Shown: piece by piece, positions 1 through 7,638 of the stretch
Layout: each line of letters opens with the position of its first letter
How positions within the stretch are numbered: the first letter of the stretch is position 1
NCBI RefSeq assembly: GCF_002157625.1
Contig: NZ_BDMM01000001.1
Location: 186,001-250,000 of the forward strand
DNA: 64,000 nucleotides
Source: Brevundimonas sp. SH203
GTDB lineage: Bacteria; Pseudomonadota; Alphaproteobacteria; Caulobacterales; Caulobacteraceae
Direction: 5' to 3'
Made by a program: the position numbers and the translations under genes
The notes under the pieces: model-generated
Told to the model about the DNA's origin: nothing
Database searches by the model: none
What the model saw: only the letters and a program-made list of their open reading frames with translations

Positions 1-2189
1 CCCCGCCGCCGGAAGGCGGCCGCATCATCGACGAGCCGATGGAGACGGCGCTCAGCCGCCGCTATCTGGCCTACGCCCTGTCGACCATCACCAACCGCGC
101 CCTGCCGGACGTGCGCGACGGCTTCAAGCCGGTGCATCGCCGCATCCTGTACGCCATGCACCAGATGCGGCTGAACCCGCAGGCGGCGGCGCGCAAATGC
201 GCCAAGGTCGTGGGCGAGGTCATGGGCGGATACCACCCGCACGGCGACGCCTCGATCTATGAGGCGCTGGTGCGCCTGGCCCAAGATTTCGCCCAGCGCT
301 ATCCGCTGGTCGACGGGCAGGGCAACTTCGGCAACATCGACGGCGATAGCGCGGCGGCCATGCGCTATACCGAGTGCAAGCTGACGCCCGCCGCCGTCCT
401 GCTGCTGGACGGAATCGATCAGGACGCCGTCGATTTCCGCCCGACCTATGACGATCAGGACGAGGAGCCGGTCGTCCTGCCGGCCGGTTTCCCGAACCTG
501 CTGGCCAATGGTTCGTCCGGGATCGCGGTCGGCATGGCCACCTCGATCCCGCCTCACAATGTCGGCGAACTGATCGACGCCTGTCAGCTGTTGCTGGAGC
601 AGCCCGAGGCGACGACGGCCGAACTGGTGCAACTGGTTCCCGGCCCGGACTTCCCCACCGGCGGCGTGTCGGTCGAGGGCGCGGCCTCGATCCTGGACGC
701 CTATGAGACGGGCCGGGGCGGGGTGCGTCTGCGGGCGCGCTGGGAGACCGAGGATCTGGGGCGCGGCGTGTGGCGGATCATCGTCACCGAGATGCCCTAT
801 CAGGTGCAGAAGTCGCGTCTGATCGAGGCCCTGGCCGATCTGATCGAGCACAAGAAGGCCCCGCTGCTGGGCGACGTGCGCGACGAGTCGGCGGAAGACA
901 TCCGCCTGATCCTTGAGCCCAAGAACCGCACCATCGAGCCTGAAATGCTGATGGAAAGCCTGTTCAAACTGTCCGATCTGGAGGTCCGCTTCCCGATCAA
1001 CATGAACGTGCTGGACGCCAGCGGCACGCCGCGCGTCATGGGGCTGAAGGACTGCCTGCGCGCCTTCCTGGATCACCGTCGCGAGGTGCTGAACCGCCGG
1101 TCGCAATGGCGGATCGCGCGGGTCGAGAAACGGCTACACCTGTTGGAAGGCCTGCGGATCGTCTTCCTGAACCTAGACGAGGTCATCCGCATCGTCCGCG
1201 AGGAGGAACAGCCCAAGGCGGTCCTGATCGCACGGTTCGGCCTGACCGAGGTCCAGGCCGACTTCATCCTCGACACCCGGCTGCGCCAACTGGCGCGTCT
1301 GGAAGAGATGACGATCGAGAAGGAGTTCAACGAACTTTCGGAAGAGCTGGCCCAACTGAAGGCGCTGACTTCGTCGGAAGGCAAACAGTGGAAGGCGATT
1401 TCGAAGGAGCTGGAGGCCGTTCGCAAGGCCCTGATCTCGCCGCGGCGGACCACCATCGCCGACGCCGTGGACACCTCGGCCTTCGTCGCGCCCGAGGCCT
1501 TCATCCCGCGCGAGGCGATCACCGTCATCCTGTCGGAACGCGGCTGGATTCGCGCCGCCAAGGGCAAGGTCGAGGACCCGTCGGAGCTGAAGTTCAAGGA
1601 AGGCGACCAGCTGGCCTATCTGGTCCCGGCCTATACGACCGACAAGCTGCTGGTCGGGGCCTCGGACGGCCGCATCTTCACCATCGGGGCCGACAAGCTG
1701 GCGTCCGGGCGTGGGCACGGCGAGCCGCTGCGCCTGATGATCGATCTGGACGAAAAGGCCGAGATCATCGCCGTTCTGGCGCACCAGCCGGGCGGCAAGC
1801 TGCTGATCGCGTCCAAGGCGGGTTACGGCTTCATCGCGCCGGAAGACGACACGCTGGCCCAGAAACGCGGCGGCAAACAGGTTCTGAACGGCGAGATGCT
1901 GGCCATGCTGCGGGTCAACGGCGACCACATCGCCACCATCGGCGAGAACATCAAGACCCTGATATTCCCCCTGGCCGAACTGCCCGAAATGGGACGCGGC
2001 AAGGGCGTGCGCCTGCAGAACTTCAAGCAGGGCGGTCTGGCCGATGTGACCGTGTTCAACGCCGAACAGGGGCCGGAATGGGCCGACGGCGGCGGACGTC
2101 GCCGCAACTGGCCCGACTGGAAGGACTGGCTGGGCAAACGCGCTGGCGCCGGTCGTCAGGGGCCGCGCGGCTTGAGGAAGTTCAGATAA
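1..2189 (+). CDS. parC: DNA topoisomerase IV subunit A, 5' end missing
   Basis: ParC is the DNA-breaking subunit of topoisomerase IV, which works with ParE to decatenate daughter chromosomes. The frame is already open at base 3 and reads [12 protein letters not shown] before the first ATG at base 39, as in Caulobacter-type ParC, so the true start lies left of the window. The N-terminal part holds the winged-helix motif [12 protein letters not shown] and the catalytic tyrosine in AAMRYTECK (Tyr codon at 366-368). The rest is the tower/coiled-coil region and the C-terminal beta-pinwheel. The position matching E. coli ParC Ser80 is alanine (codon 249-251). The gene converges with bpt; an inverted-repeat element lies between them. 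The family assignment is certain; the separation from GyrA rests on N-terminal similarity to alphaproteobacterial ParC and on the lack of a long acidic tail. Confidence 0.96.
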   Translation, partial: PPPEGGRIIDEPMETALSRRYLAYALSTITNRALPDVRDGFKPVHRRILYAMHQMRLNPQAAARKCAKVVGEVMGGYHPHGDASIYEALVRLAQDFAQRYPLVDGQGNFGNIDGDSAAAMRYTECKLTPAAVLLLDGIDQDAVDFRPTYDDQDEEPVVLPAGFPNLLANGSSGIAVGMATSIPPHNVGELIDACQLLLEQPEATTAELVQLVPGPDFPTGGVSVEGAASILDAYETGRGGVRLRARWETEDLGRGVWRIIVTEMPYQVQKSRLIEALADLIEHKKAPLLGDVRDESAEDIRLILEPKNRTIEPEMLMESLFKLSDLEVRFPINMNVLDASGTPRVMGLKDCLRAFLDHRREVLNRRSQWRIARVEKRLHLLEGLRIVFLNLDEVIRIVREEEQPKAVLIARFGLTEVQADFILDTRLRQLARLEEMTIEKEFNELSEELAQLKALTSSEGKQWKAISKELEAVRKALISPRRTTIADAVDTSAFVAPEAFIPREAITVILSERGWIRAAKGKVEDPSELKFKEGDQLAYLVPAYTTDKLLVGASDGRIFTIGADKLASGRGHGEPLRLMIDLDEKAEIIAVLAHQPGGKLLIASKAGYGFIAPEDDTLAQKRGGKQVLNGEMLAMLRVNGDHIATIGENIKTLIFPLAELPEMGRGKGVRLQNFKQGGLADVTVFNAEQGPEWADGGGRRRNWPDWKDWLGKRAGAGRQGPRGLRKFR

Positions 2190-2193
2190 GGAG

Positions 2194-2321
2194 CGTCATT
2201 CCGGGGCGTCCAAAGGACGAACCCGGAACCCAGGAGGCTGGCGTCGGCGTTGAATGCGTCTGACAGGATAAATGCGGCCCTGGGTTTCGGGTTCTTCGCT
2301 ACGTTCTGCCCCGGAATGACG
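2194..2321. repeat. Intergenic inverted-repeat element between convergent genes
   Basis: The outer arms are a perfect 14-base inverted repeat (CGTCATTCCGGGGC at 2194-2207 and its complement at 2308-2321). Inside them lies a second, imperfect pair (GAACCCGGAACCCAGG near 2219-2234, and its near-complement near 2279-2294). The element nearly fills the gap between the stops of parC and bpt. The layout resembles dispersed palindromic elements known in alphaproteobacterial genomes, which usually lie between convergent genes. As RNA it would fold into a long hairpin and could end transcription from both sides. Only one copy is present in this window, so its repetitive nature is inferred from form. 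Confidence 0.6.
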
Positions 2322-2322
2322 A

Positions 2323-3072
2323 TTATCGGCCGAACCTATCCTCCAACGGCGCCCAGCCCAGCTTGCTCAGCATCTCCATAGGGCGGAAGTCGGCCTTGTA
2401 GTCCATCTTGGCCGAGCCCCTGACCCAATAGCCCAGATAGACATAGGGCAGGCCCACGATGGCGGCCTGGCGGATGTGATCCAGGATGGCGAACCGGCCC
2501 AGGCTGCGCCGCTCCATCGTCGGGTCGTAGAAGCTGTACACCATCGACAGACCGTCCTTCAGCAGGTCGGTCAGGGTCACGGCGACCAGATCGCCCGGCC
2601 CGCCGTCGGTCGAGGGCAGGCGGTATTCGATCAGATGGGTGCGGACGGCCGTGTCCTCGACCATCGCCACATAGTCCAGCCAGCCCATGTCGCTCATGCC
2701 GCCGGTCGGGTGGCGGGTGGTCAGATAGCGGCGCAGGAGCTGGAACTGTTCGGTCGTGGCCTCGGCCTCCACCAGGCTGCGCGACAGGTCGGCGTTGCGG
2801 GCCAGCACCTTGCGCTGCGACCGGCTGAAGGCGAAGGCCGGCACGGGCAGGCGCACTGAAACACAGGCGTCGCAGGCCTCGCACGCCGGACGATAGGCGA
2901 TGTTCTGGCTGCGCCGAAACCCGGCCAGGGTCAGTTCGTCATTGACGTGGGCGCCGTCGGAAAAGGGCAGGTTGGCGAACACCTTCCGCTCGGTCTTGCC
3001 GGGCAGATAGGGGCAGGGCGCCACCGAGGTCATGAAGAAGCGAAGCTGTCGTGTCGGAACGTGCTGGGTCAC
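2323..3072 (-). CDS. bpt: Aspartate/glutamate leucyltransferase
   Basis: This 249-residue protein belongs to the arginyl-tRNA-protein transferase family and matches the bacterial Bpt type. Bpt transfers leucine from Leu-tRNA to proteins with an N-terminal Asp or Glu, making them ClpS/ClpAP substrates in the N-end rule pathway. Visible family motifs are the N-terminal CPYLPG block (residues 20-25), the cysteine-rich YRPACEACDAC segment (about 60-70), and the C-terminal acyltransferase block YLGYWVRGSAKMDYKADFRP. The length is normal. It lies downstream of motB on the same strand but 108 bases away, so it probably has its own promoter. Its 3' end meets parC across the inverted-repeat element. 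Confidence 0.93.
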   Translation of the reverse strand: MTQHVPTRQLRFFMTSVAPCPYLPGKTERKVFANLPFSDGAHVNDELTLAGFRRSQNIAYRPACEACDACVSVRLPVPAFAFSRSQRKVLARNADLSRSLVEAEATTEQFQLLRRYLTTRHPTGGMSDMGWLDYVAMVEDTAVRTHLIEYRLPSTDGGPGDLVAVTLTDLLKDGLSMVYSFYDPTMERRSLGRFAILDHIRQAAIVGLPYVYLGYWVRGSAKMDYKADFRPMEMLSKLGWAPLEDRFGR

Positions 3073-3148
3073 GGCCTCAGGTCCGCATCCGATCTTGCCG
3101 ATTTTGCGACACGGGGGTCATGGCGCGATTTGCCGTCATTCGCGCGCG

Positions 3149-3173
3149 GGCTGCAAGCGTCGGCGTTGCAGCC
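3149..3173 (-). terminator. Hairpin after motB, weak terminator candidate
   Basis: An 8-base perfect stem (GGCTGCAA and its complement TTGCAGCC) encloses a 9-base loop just beyond the motB stop codon. No T-run follows on the minus strand, so it is a poor intrinsic terminator. It could be a Rho-assisted end or simply a stable 3' hairpin. Confidence 0.3.
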
Positions 3174-3180
3174 GGGCCGG

Positions 3181-4077
3181 TCACAGCGAGGTGTCCATGG
3201 GCAGGACCGGCGCCTCGCGCAGCAGGACGATGGCGATCCGCCGGTTGCCGGCCAGGCTGGGGTCGTCGGGATAGAGGGGGTCGGACCCCGCCTTGCCCGC
3301 CACGGAATAGATGCGGTCGGGATCGACCCCGGCCGATTGCAGCACCAGACGCGAGGCGTTGGCCCGTTCTGAAGACAGGCTCCAGTCCGCCGGCGCGCTG
3401 GCGCGGTTGGACCCGGCCGTCGCGCTGGTGTGGCCGGTTATGGAGATGCGGTTGGGCAGTTGGTTGATGACCTTGGACACCGCGCGCAACAGCACCTGGG
3501 CGCGGGCGTTGGGGCGGGCGGCGTTGTTGTCGAACATCGACCGGCCTTCCTGATCGACCAGTTGGATGCGCAGTCCCTCGGGCGTCTGGTCCACGATCAG
3601 CTGTTTGGACAGTTCGGCCAGTTCCGGCATCGACTGCATCGCCTGACGCAGAGATTCGGCGGCGCTGGCGAACTCGGCCGCCTCGCGCTTCTGCATCTCG
3701 GCCTGAAGCGCGGCGTCGCTGGCCGAGGACAGGTTGGCGCTGGCGCCGCTCTGATCCGTCGCGGGCGCTTCGGGCGCCAGTTCCTGCAGCACCGACTGCG
3801 AGCCGGAACTCTTGGAGCCGTCGTCGCCCAGCGCCGTGCCGCCCAGGATGCCGCCCGAGCCGGATGTGGTTTCCGACACGCTGGCCGGGGCGAAATATTC
3901 GGCGATGCCGCGCTTCTGCTCCGGGTCGGTCGTGTTGATCAGCCACATCAGCAGGAAGAAGGCCATCATGGCGGTCACGAAGTCCGCATAGGCCACCTTC
4001 CACGCGCCGCCATGGTGGCCCCCGCCGGAGACCTTCTTGACCTTCTTGATGAGGATCGGACGATCGCTCACAGACAT
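3181..4077 (-). CDS. motB: Flagellar motor stator protein MotB
   Basis: MotB is the stator subunit that anchors MotA/MotB complexes to peptidoglycan and carries the proton-binding aspartate. The 298-residue product starts MSVSDRPILIKK. It has one membrane segment at about 29-48, with the conserved aspartate at residue 32 (AYADFVTAMMAFF). A Ser/Ala/Gln-rich periplasmic linker follows to about 160. The C-terminal OmpA-like peptidoglycan-binding domain contains the ISITGHTSA and LSSERANASR motifs. The frame stays open upstream, but family similarity begins at this ATG. No motA is nearby; in Caulobacter the two genes are also unlinked. A CtrA-like site lies about 50 bases upstream of the start, which would fit cell-cycle-timed flagellar expression. 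Confidence 0.94.
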   Translation of the reverse strand: MSVSDRPILIKKVKKVSGGGHHGGAWKVAYADFVTAMMAFFLLMWLINTTDPEQKRGIAEYFAPASVSETTSGSGGILGGTALGDDGSKSSGSQSVLQELAPEAPATDQSGASANLSSASDAALQAEMQKREAAEFASAAESLRQAMQSMPELAELSKQLIVDQTPEGLRIQLVDQEGRSMFDNNAARPNARAQVLLRAVSKVINQLPNRISITGHTSATAGSNRASAPADWSLSSERANASRLVLQSAGVDPDRIYSVAGKAGSDPLYPDDPSLAGNRRIAIVLLREAPVLPMDTSL

Positions 4078-4123
4078 GGATGCGCATCCCGAGGAGTGGT
4101 GTCCCATTCTGGTCTGGTCAAGG

Positions 4124-4138
4124 TTAACCGGGCGTTGA
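4124..4138 (-). promoter_or_regulatory. CtrA-like binding site upstream of motB
   Basis: The plus strand reads TTAA, seven bases, TTGA. This matches the CtrA consensus TTAA-N7-TTAA with one mismatch. The site is about 47-61 bases upstream of the motB start, a promoter-proximal place where CtrA often acts. It is also 57 bases upstream of the divergent dehydrogenase gene. Because motB is a flagellar gene and CtrA drives flagellar genes in Caulobacterales, motB is the likelier target. The assignment rests on motif and context only. Confidence 0.45.
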
Positions 4139-4194
4139 CCTTGAACCGCGAGGCGACGCGGAATAGTCCGTCGCGGACCACAAGGGAGCCTGAC

Positions 4195-5049
4195 ATGAAG
4201 ATCGCTTTCGCCGGCCTTGGCGTCATGGGCGCCCCGATGGCGCGTCACCTGGTCCAGGCAGGCCACGACGTGACCGGCTTCAACCGCACGACGGCCAAGG
4301 CCGAGGCCTGGGCCGCCGCGAACGGCGGACGGGCGGCGGCGACCGTCGCCGAAGCGGCCCAGGGCGTCGAACTGTTCATCCTGTGCGTCGGCAATGACGA
4401 CGACGTGCGCGTGGTCGTGACCGAGGCCCTGCCGCATCTCGCCGCCGGCGCCGTCGTAGTCGATCACACGACGACCTCGGCAAAGCTGGCGCGCGAGATG
4501 GCCGATCTGGCGACGGGGCAGGGGCGCCATTTCATCGACGCCCCCGTGTCGGGCGGACAGGCCGGCGCCGAAAACGGCCAGCTCAGCGTCATGGCGGGCG
4601 GCGACGCCGATGCTCTGGCCCGGGCGGAATCCGCGCTGAACGCCTATTCCAAGGCGATCAAACACATGGGGCCGGCGGGGTCCGGCCAGCTGACCAAGAT
4701 GGTCAACCAGATCGCCATCGCCGGCGTGGTTCAGGGCCTGGCCGAGGCGGTGCATTTCGCCCAGGTCGCGGGCCTCGACACCGACGCCGCCTATGAGGCC
4801 GTGTCGAAGGGCGCGGCGCAAAGCTGGCAGATGGACAATCGCTGGAAGACGGCGGCCAAGGGCGAGTTCGACTTCGGCTTCGCCGTCGACTGGATGCGCA
4901 AGGATCTGGGGCTGGTGCTGGACGAGGCGCGCTCGAACGGCGCCAAACTGGCCCTGACCGCCCTGGTCGATCAGTTCTACGCCGAGGTCCAGGGCATGGG
5001 CGGAAACCGCTGGGACACCTCCAGCCTGACCGCACGACTGCAGCGCTGA
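4195..5049 (+). CDS. NAD(P)-dependent beta-hydroxyacid dehydrogenase, 3-hydroxyisobutyrate dehydrogenase family
   Basis: The 284-residue protein has the N-terminal Rossmann motif (IAFAGLGVMGAPMARHL), the substrate loop DAPVSGGQAGAENGQL (near residues 115-130), and the catalytic-lysine region GSGQLTKMVNQ (near 162-172). These are signatures of 3-hydroxyisobutyrate, tartronate semialdehyde and glyoxylate/succinic semialdehyde reductases. The exact substrate cannot be read from sequence. The ATG follows AAGGGAGCC at good spacing; the frame is open far upstream, but similarity starts here. It stands alone, diverges from motB and converges with the small DUF2442 gene. A single short gap with a GCAGCGCTGC palindrome separates the two stops. 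Confidence 0.9.
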   Translation: MKIAFAGLGVMGAPMARHLVQAGHDVTGFNRTTAKAEAWAAANGGRAAATVAEAAQGVELFILCVGNDDDVRVVVTEALPHLAAGAVVVDHTTTSAKLAREMADLATGQGRHFIDAPVSGGQAGAENGQLSVMAGGDADALARAESALNAYSKAIKHMGPAGSGQLTKMVNQIAIAGVVQGLAEAVHFAQVAGLDTDAAYEAVSKGAAQSWQMDNRWKTAAKGEFDFGFAVDWMRKDLGLVLDEARSNGAKLALTALVDQFYAEVQGMGGNRWDTSSLTARLQR

Positions 5050-5068
5050 CAGACGCAGCGCTGCTTGT

Positions 5069-5341
5069 TCAGGCGGCTGTTCGCCGCGGCGCCGGGGCGC
5101 CTCTAAGCAAGCCCTCGGTGCTCAGGTCTTCGTCGATGTCCGGCCAATGGATGCCCAGCCCGGCGCCAGCCACGAGCCAATTGGCGCGCTGTTCGGGCGT
5201 CGCGTTCGCCAATTTGGGATACCAGGCGACAGGCGCGGCGATCGCGCGACCGTCCATCAGTTCGACGACGATGCGCTCATCGTCGACCTGCACCGACTTC
5301 ACGCGAATATCGGCCGTATCCCTATGCGCCAAAGAAGTCAT
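5069..5341 (-). CDS. DUF2442 family protein, partner of the adjacent DUF4160 gene
   Basis: This is a small 90-residue protein. Its core (IRVKSVQVDDERIVVELMDG, then PVAWYPKLANATPEQRANW and GIHWPDIDEDLS) matches the DUF2442 family, whose N-terminal part is a small beta fold. The ATG at 5341 lies inside the end of the DUF4160 gene, giving a 20-base overlap and implying translational coupling. DUF4160 and DUF2442 genes are often neighbours, and the pair has been suspected of acting as a toxin-antitoxin-like or partner module; no activity is established to my knowledge. The C-terminus (about residues 78-90) is a short Pro/Arg/Ala tail. No promoter of its own is visible. Confidence 0.8.
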   Translation of the reverse strand: MTSLAHRDTADIRVKSVQVDDERIVVELMDGRAIAAPVAWYPKLANATPEQRANWLVAGAGLGIHWPDIDEDLSTEGLLRGAPAPRRTAA

Positions 5342-5558
5342 GCCAAGCCTGCGACAATGCGGCCGCGTGGGTCGCGACGTGGGATTGTAGCACGCGAAGC
5401 TCGCGTGCGGAAAAGCCGATGTTCTGCGCGACTGCGGTATCGGCCAACCAGAACTTTGCGGTGCAGTCGTCCCGGTCCACGTGGACGTGCGGCGGCTCGT
5501 TCGGCTCATGACTGTAAAAGTAGAAACGATACGGGCCGATCCGCAAAACCGTGGGCAT
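5322..5558 (-). CDS. DUF4160 family protein
   Basis: This is a 78-residue protein. The start MPTVLRIGPYRFYFYSHEPNEP, the block PPHVHVDRDD and the segment AKFWL are the DUF4160 signature. The ATG follows the hemB stop directly (TGA then ATG with no gap), so it is very probably translated from the hemB message. The paired DUF2442 gene overlaps its end by 20 bases. The molecular role is unknown. The conserved PPHVHV motif contains two histidines that could bind metal or act in catalysis, but that is speculation. Codon use is like the surrounding genes, so recent transfer is not evident. Confidence 0.82.
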   Translation of the reverse strand: MPTVLRIGPYRFYFYSHEPNEPPHVHVDRDDCTAKFWLADTAVAQNIGFSARELRVLQSHVATHAAALSQAWHDFFGA

Positions 5559-6560
5559 TCAGGCCCCCAGCAACCGCGCGGCCTGGGGGGCGAAATAGGT
5601 CAGGACGCCCGCGCATCCGGCGCGTTTGAACCCGTGCAGGGTCTCCAGGATGGCGCGGTCCTGGTCCAGCCAGCCATTGGCGATGGAGGCCTGCATCATC
5701 GCGTATTCGCCCGACACCTGATAGGCGAAGGTCGGCACGCGGAAGGTCTCGGACACACGCCGCACGATGTCCAGATAGGGCATCCCCGGCTTGACCATCA
5801 CCGCATCGGCGCCTTCCGACAGGTCCATCGCGACCTCCTTCAAAGCCTCGTCCGAGTTGGCGTAGTCCATCTGATAGGTCTTCTTGTCGCCCCGCAGCAG
5901 GGTCGAGGAGCCGACGGCGTCGCGATAGGGACCATAGAAGGCCGAGGCGAACTTGGCCGCATAGGACAGGATCAGCGTGTCCTGGAACCCGTTGGCCTCC
6001 AGCGCCTCGCGCACCGCCTGGATGCGGCCGTCCATCATGTCGGAGGGGGCCACCACGTCGGCCCCGGCGTGGGCGTGGATGAAGGCCTGTTCGGCCAGCC
6101 GCTCCAGCGAGGCGTCGTTGGCGATCCGGTCGCCCTCCATCACCCCGTCGTGGCCGTGGTCGGTGTAGCAGTCCAGCGCCACGTCGGTCATGACGCCGAT
6201 CTCGGGCGCTGCGTCCTTGATGGCACGGATCGCCTCGGGGATCAGGCCGTCGGGGTCGGTCGCGCCCGTGCCCACCGCGTCCTTGATCGCGCCGTCGACA
6301 TTGGGGAACAGGGCGATCATCGGAATACCCAGGTCGCGGGCCTCGACGGCCGCCGCCGCCGCGGCCTTGGGCGACAGGCGGAAGACGCCGGGCATGGAGG
6401 CGACGGGAAGGCGGTCCTCGGCCCCTTCATGCACGATCAGGGGCCAGATCAGGTCGGCCGGCGTGAGGGTCGTCTCGGCGACCAGGCGGCGCACCCACGG
6501 GCTGGCGCGCAGGCGGCGCGGCCGGGCGAGCGGGAAGGGGGCGGGCTGATACGGAAGCAT
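5559..6560 (-). CDS. hemB: Delta-aminolevulinic acid dehydratase (porphobilinogen synthase)
   Basis: HemB condenses two 5-aminolevulinate molecules into porphobilinogen, the second step of haem synthesis here, since hemA lies nearby. The 333-residue length is normal. The two Schiff-base lysines are in LSYAAKFASAFYG (Lys203) and AVMVKPGMPYLDI (Lys257). The metal-site segment reads DVALDCYTDHGHDG: only one of the three zinc cysteines seen in E. coli-type enzymes is present and acidic residues replace them, as in the magnesium-dependent type. The ATG begins a typical N-terminus rich in Arg/Pro. It diverges from the lipoprotein gene at 6710 and leads into the DUF4160-DUF2442 pair. Confidence 0.97.
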   Translation of the reverse strand: MLPYQPAPFPLARPRRLRASPWVRRLVAETTLTPADLIWPLIVHEGAEDRLPVASMPGVFRLSPKAAAAAAVEARDLGIPMIALFPNVDGAIKDAVGTGATDPDGLIPEAIRAIKDAAPEIGVMTDVALDCYTDHGHDGVMEGDRIANDASLERLAEQAFIHAHAGADVVAPSDMMDGRIQAVREALEANGFQDTLILSYAAKFASAFYGPYRDAVGSSTLLRGDKKTYQMDYANSDEALKEVAMDLSEGADAVMVKPGMPYLDIVRRVSETFRVPTFAYQVSGEYAMMQASIANGWLDQDRAILETLHGFKRAGCAGVLTYFAPQAARLLGA

Positions 6561-6709
6561 GGCGTGACCTAGGAAAATCTGGCGTGGGACTAGCGCCGCA
6601 GGGCGGACGGCGCAAATCGCGAGATGCGTCGGATCGTTTCGGCCGTGATCGCCGCTTGCGCGGATCGGCGAAATACGGGCCTATCGCGACAAATTCCTGG
6701 GAGACGACG

Positions 6710-7510
6710 ATGATCAGACGTTTGGCGGCCGGCGCGGCGGTCGTGGCTTTCGCAGCGGGCCTGTCCGGCTGCATCATCATCGACTCCGATGGCGGCTCTC
6801 GGACGGTCGTGACCGGCGGCGGCGCCACGGCGGCGGCGTCCTACGCATCGCTTTACGCCGACGCGGTTTCCGATCCGAAGCGTCCGGCGGAAGAGGTCGC
6901 GCGTGACGGGCTGCGTCATCCGGCCGAGATCCTGGCCTTCGCCCAGGTCGCACCGGGCGACAGGGTCGCCGACATCCGGCCCGGCGCCGGCTATTTCACC
7001 CGCCTGTTCTCCGACGTGGTCGGCCCGACAGGCCGGGTCTATGCCTTCGTGCCGGAGCGGACGATGGCGCGCGAGAATGCGGGCGCGGACGCCCTGGCCG
7101 CCGCCTATTCCAATGTGACGCGGGTGAACGGCCTACTGGATTCCATGACCTTCGCCGAACCGCTGGACATGATTTTCATGAGCCAGGAATACCACGACTT
7201 CCACATTCCCGGCTTCAACACCGACGTCGCCCGGATGAACGCCGCCGCCTTCGCCGCCCTGAAGCCGGGCGGTCGCTACATCCTGATCGACCACCAGGCG
7301 GCGCCGGGGACCGGCATATCGGCGGTCCAGACCCTGCACCGGATCGAGGGCGACTATCTGAAGCGCGAGGTCGAGGCGGCCGGATTCGTCTATGAGGGCG
7401 AAAGCACCGCCGTCGCCAATCCCGCCGACGATCACAGCCTGAACGTCTTCGACGAGAAGATTCGCGGCCGCACGGACCAGTTCGTCTATCGCTTCCGCAA
7501 GCCGGGCTGA
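6710..7510 (+). CDS. Lipoprotein with class I methyltransferase-like domain (COG4798 type)
   Basis: This 266-residue protein starts with a bacterial lipoprotein signal (MIRRLAAGAAVVAFAAGLSGC, lipobox LSGC at 19-22), so it should be exported and lipidated. After a Gly/Ser/Ala linker the mature part has a Rossmann methyltransferase layout: ILAFAQVAPGDRVADIRPGAGYFTRL as motif I, later MIFMSQEYHDF, and LKPGGRYILIDH as the post-motif block. It resembles the predicted methyltransferases of COG4798, several of which also carry signal peptides. S-adenosylmethionine is not expected outside the cytoplasm, so binding of another ligand, or no catalysis, is possible. The ATG at 6710 follows GGGAGACGACG; the frame is open upstream but the signal peptide fixes this start. 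Confidence 0.78.
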   Translation: MIRRLAAGAAVVAFAAGLSGCIIIDSDGGSRTVVTGGGATAAASYASLYADAVSDPKRPAEEVARDGLRHPAEILAFAQVAPGDRVADIRPGAGYFTRLFSDVVGPTGRVYAFVPERTMARENAGADALAAAYSNVTRVNGLLDSMTFAEPLDMIFMSQEYHDFHIPGFNTDVARMNAAAFAALKPGGRYILIDHQAAPGTGISAVQTLHRIEGDYLKREVEAAGFVYEGESTAVANPADDHSLNVFDEKIRGRTDQFVYRFRKPG

Positions 7511-7556
7511 TCCGGCGCTTAGTGAGAACTGTTATCAATTAAGGGTTTGGGTCGTT

Positions 7557-7581
7557 TTGTCCATGTCGCGCGCATGGACAA
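7557..7581. promoter_or_regulatory. Palindromic operator-like site upstream of hemA
   Basis: This is a perfect inverted repeat with 9-base arms (TTGTCCATG and CATGGACAA) and a 7-base centre. It ends 57 bases before the hemA start codon. No T-run flanks it, so a terminator is unlikely. The symmetry and place suggest a binding site for a dimeric regulator of hemA, or an mRNA hairpin in the leader. It does not match FNR/FixK or Irr boxes as I know them. Confidence 0.4.
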
Positions 7582-7638
7582 GGCGTCATTCGAAGAGCAG
7601 AAAACGCTCAGCCGTCGCCATAAGCGAAAGACCCTGCG

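Noticed and set aside
5040..5065. Repeated GCAGCGCTG between the dehydrogenase and DUF2442 stops as a terminator
   Set aside because: Each unit is only a 10-base self-complementary sequence with no loop or T-run, and half of one unit is coding.
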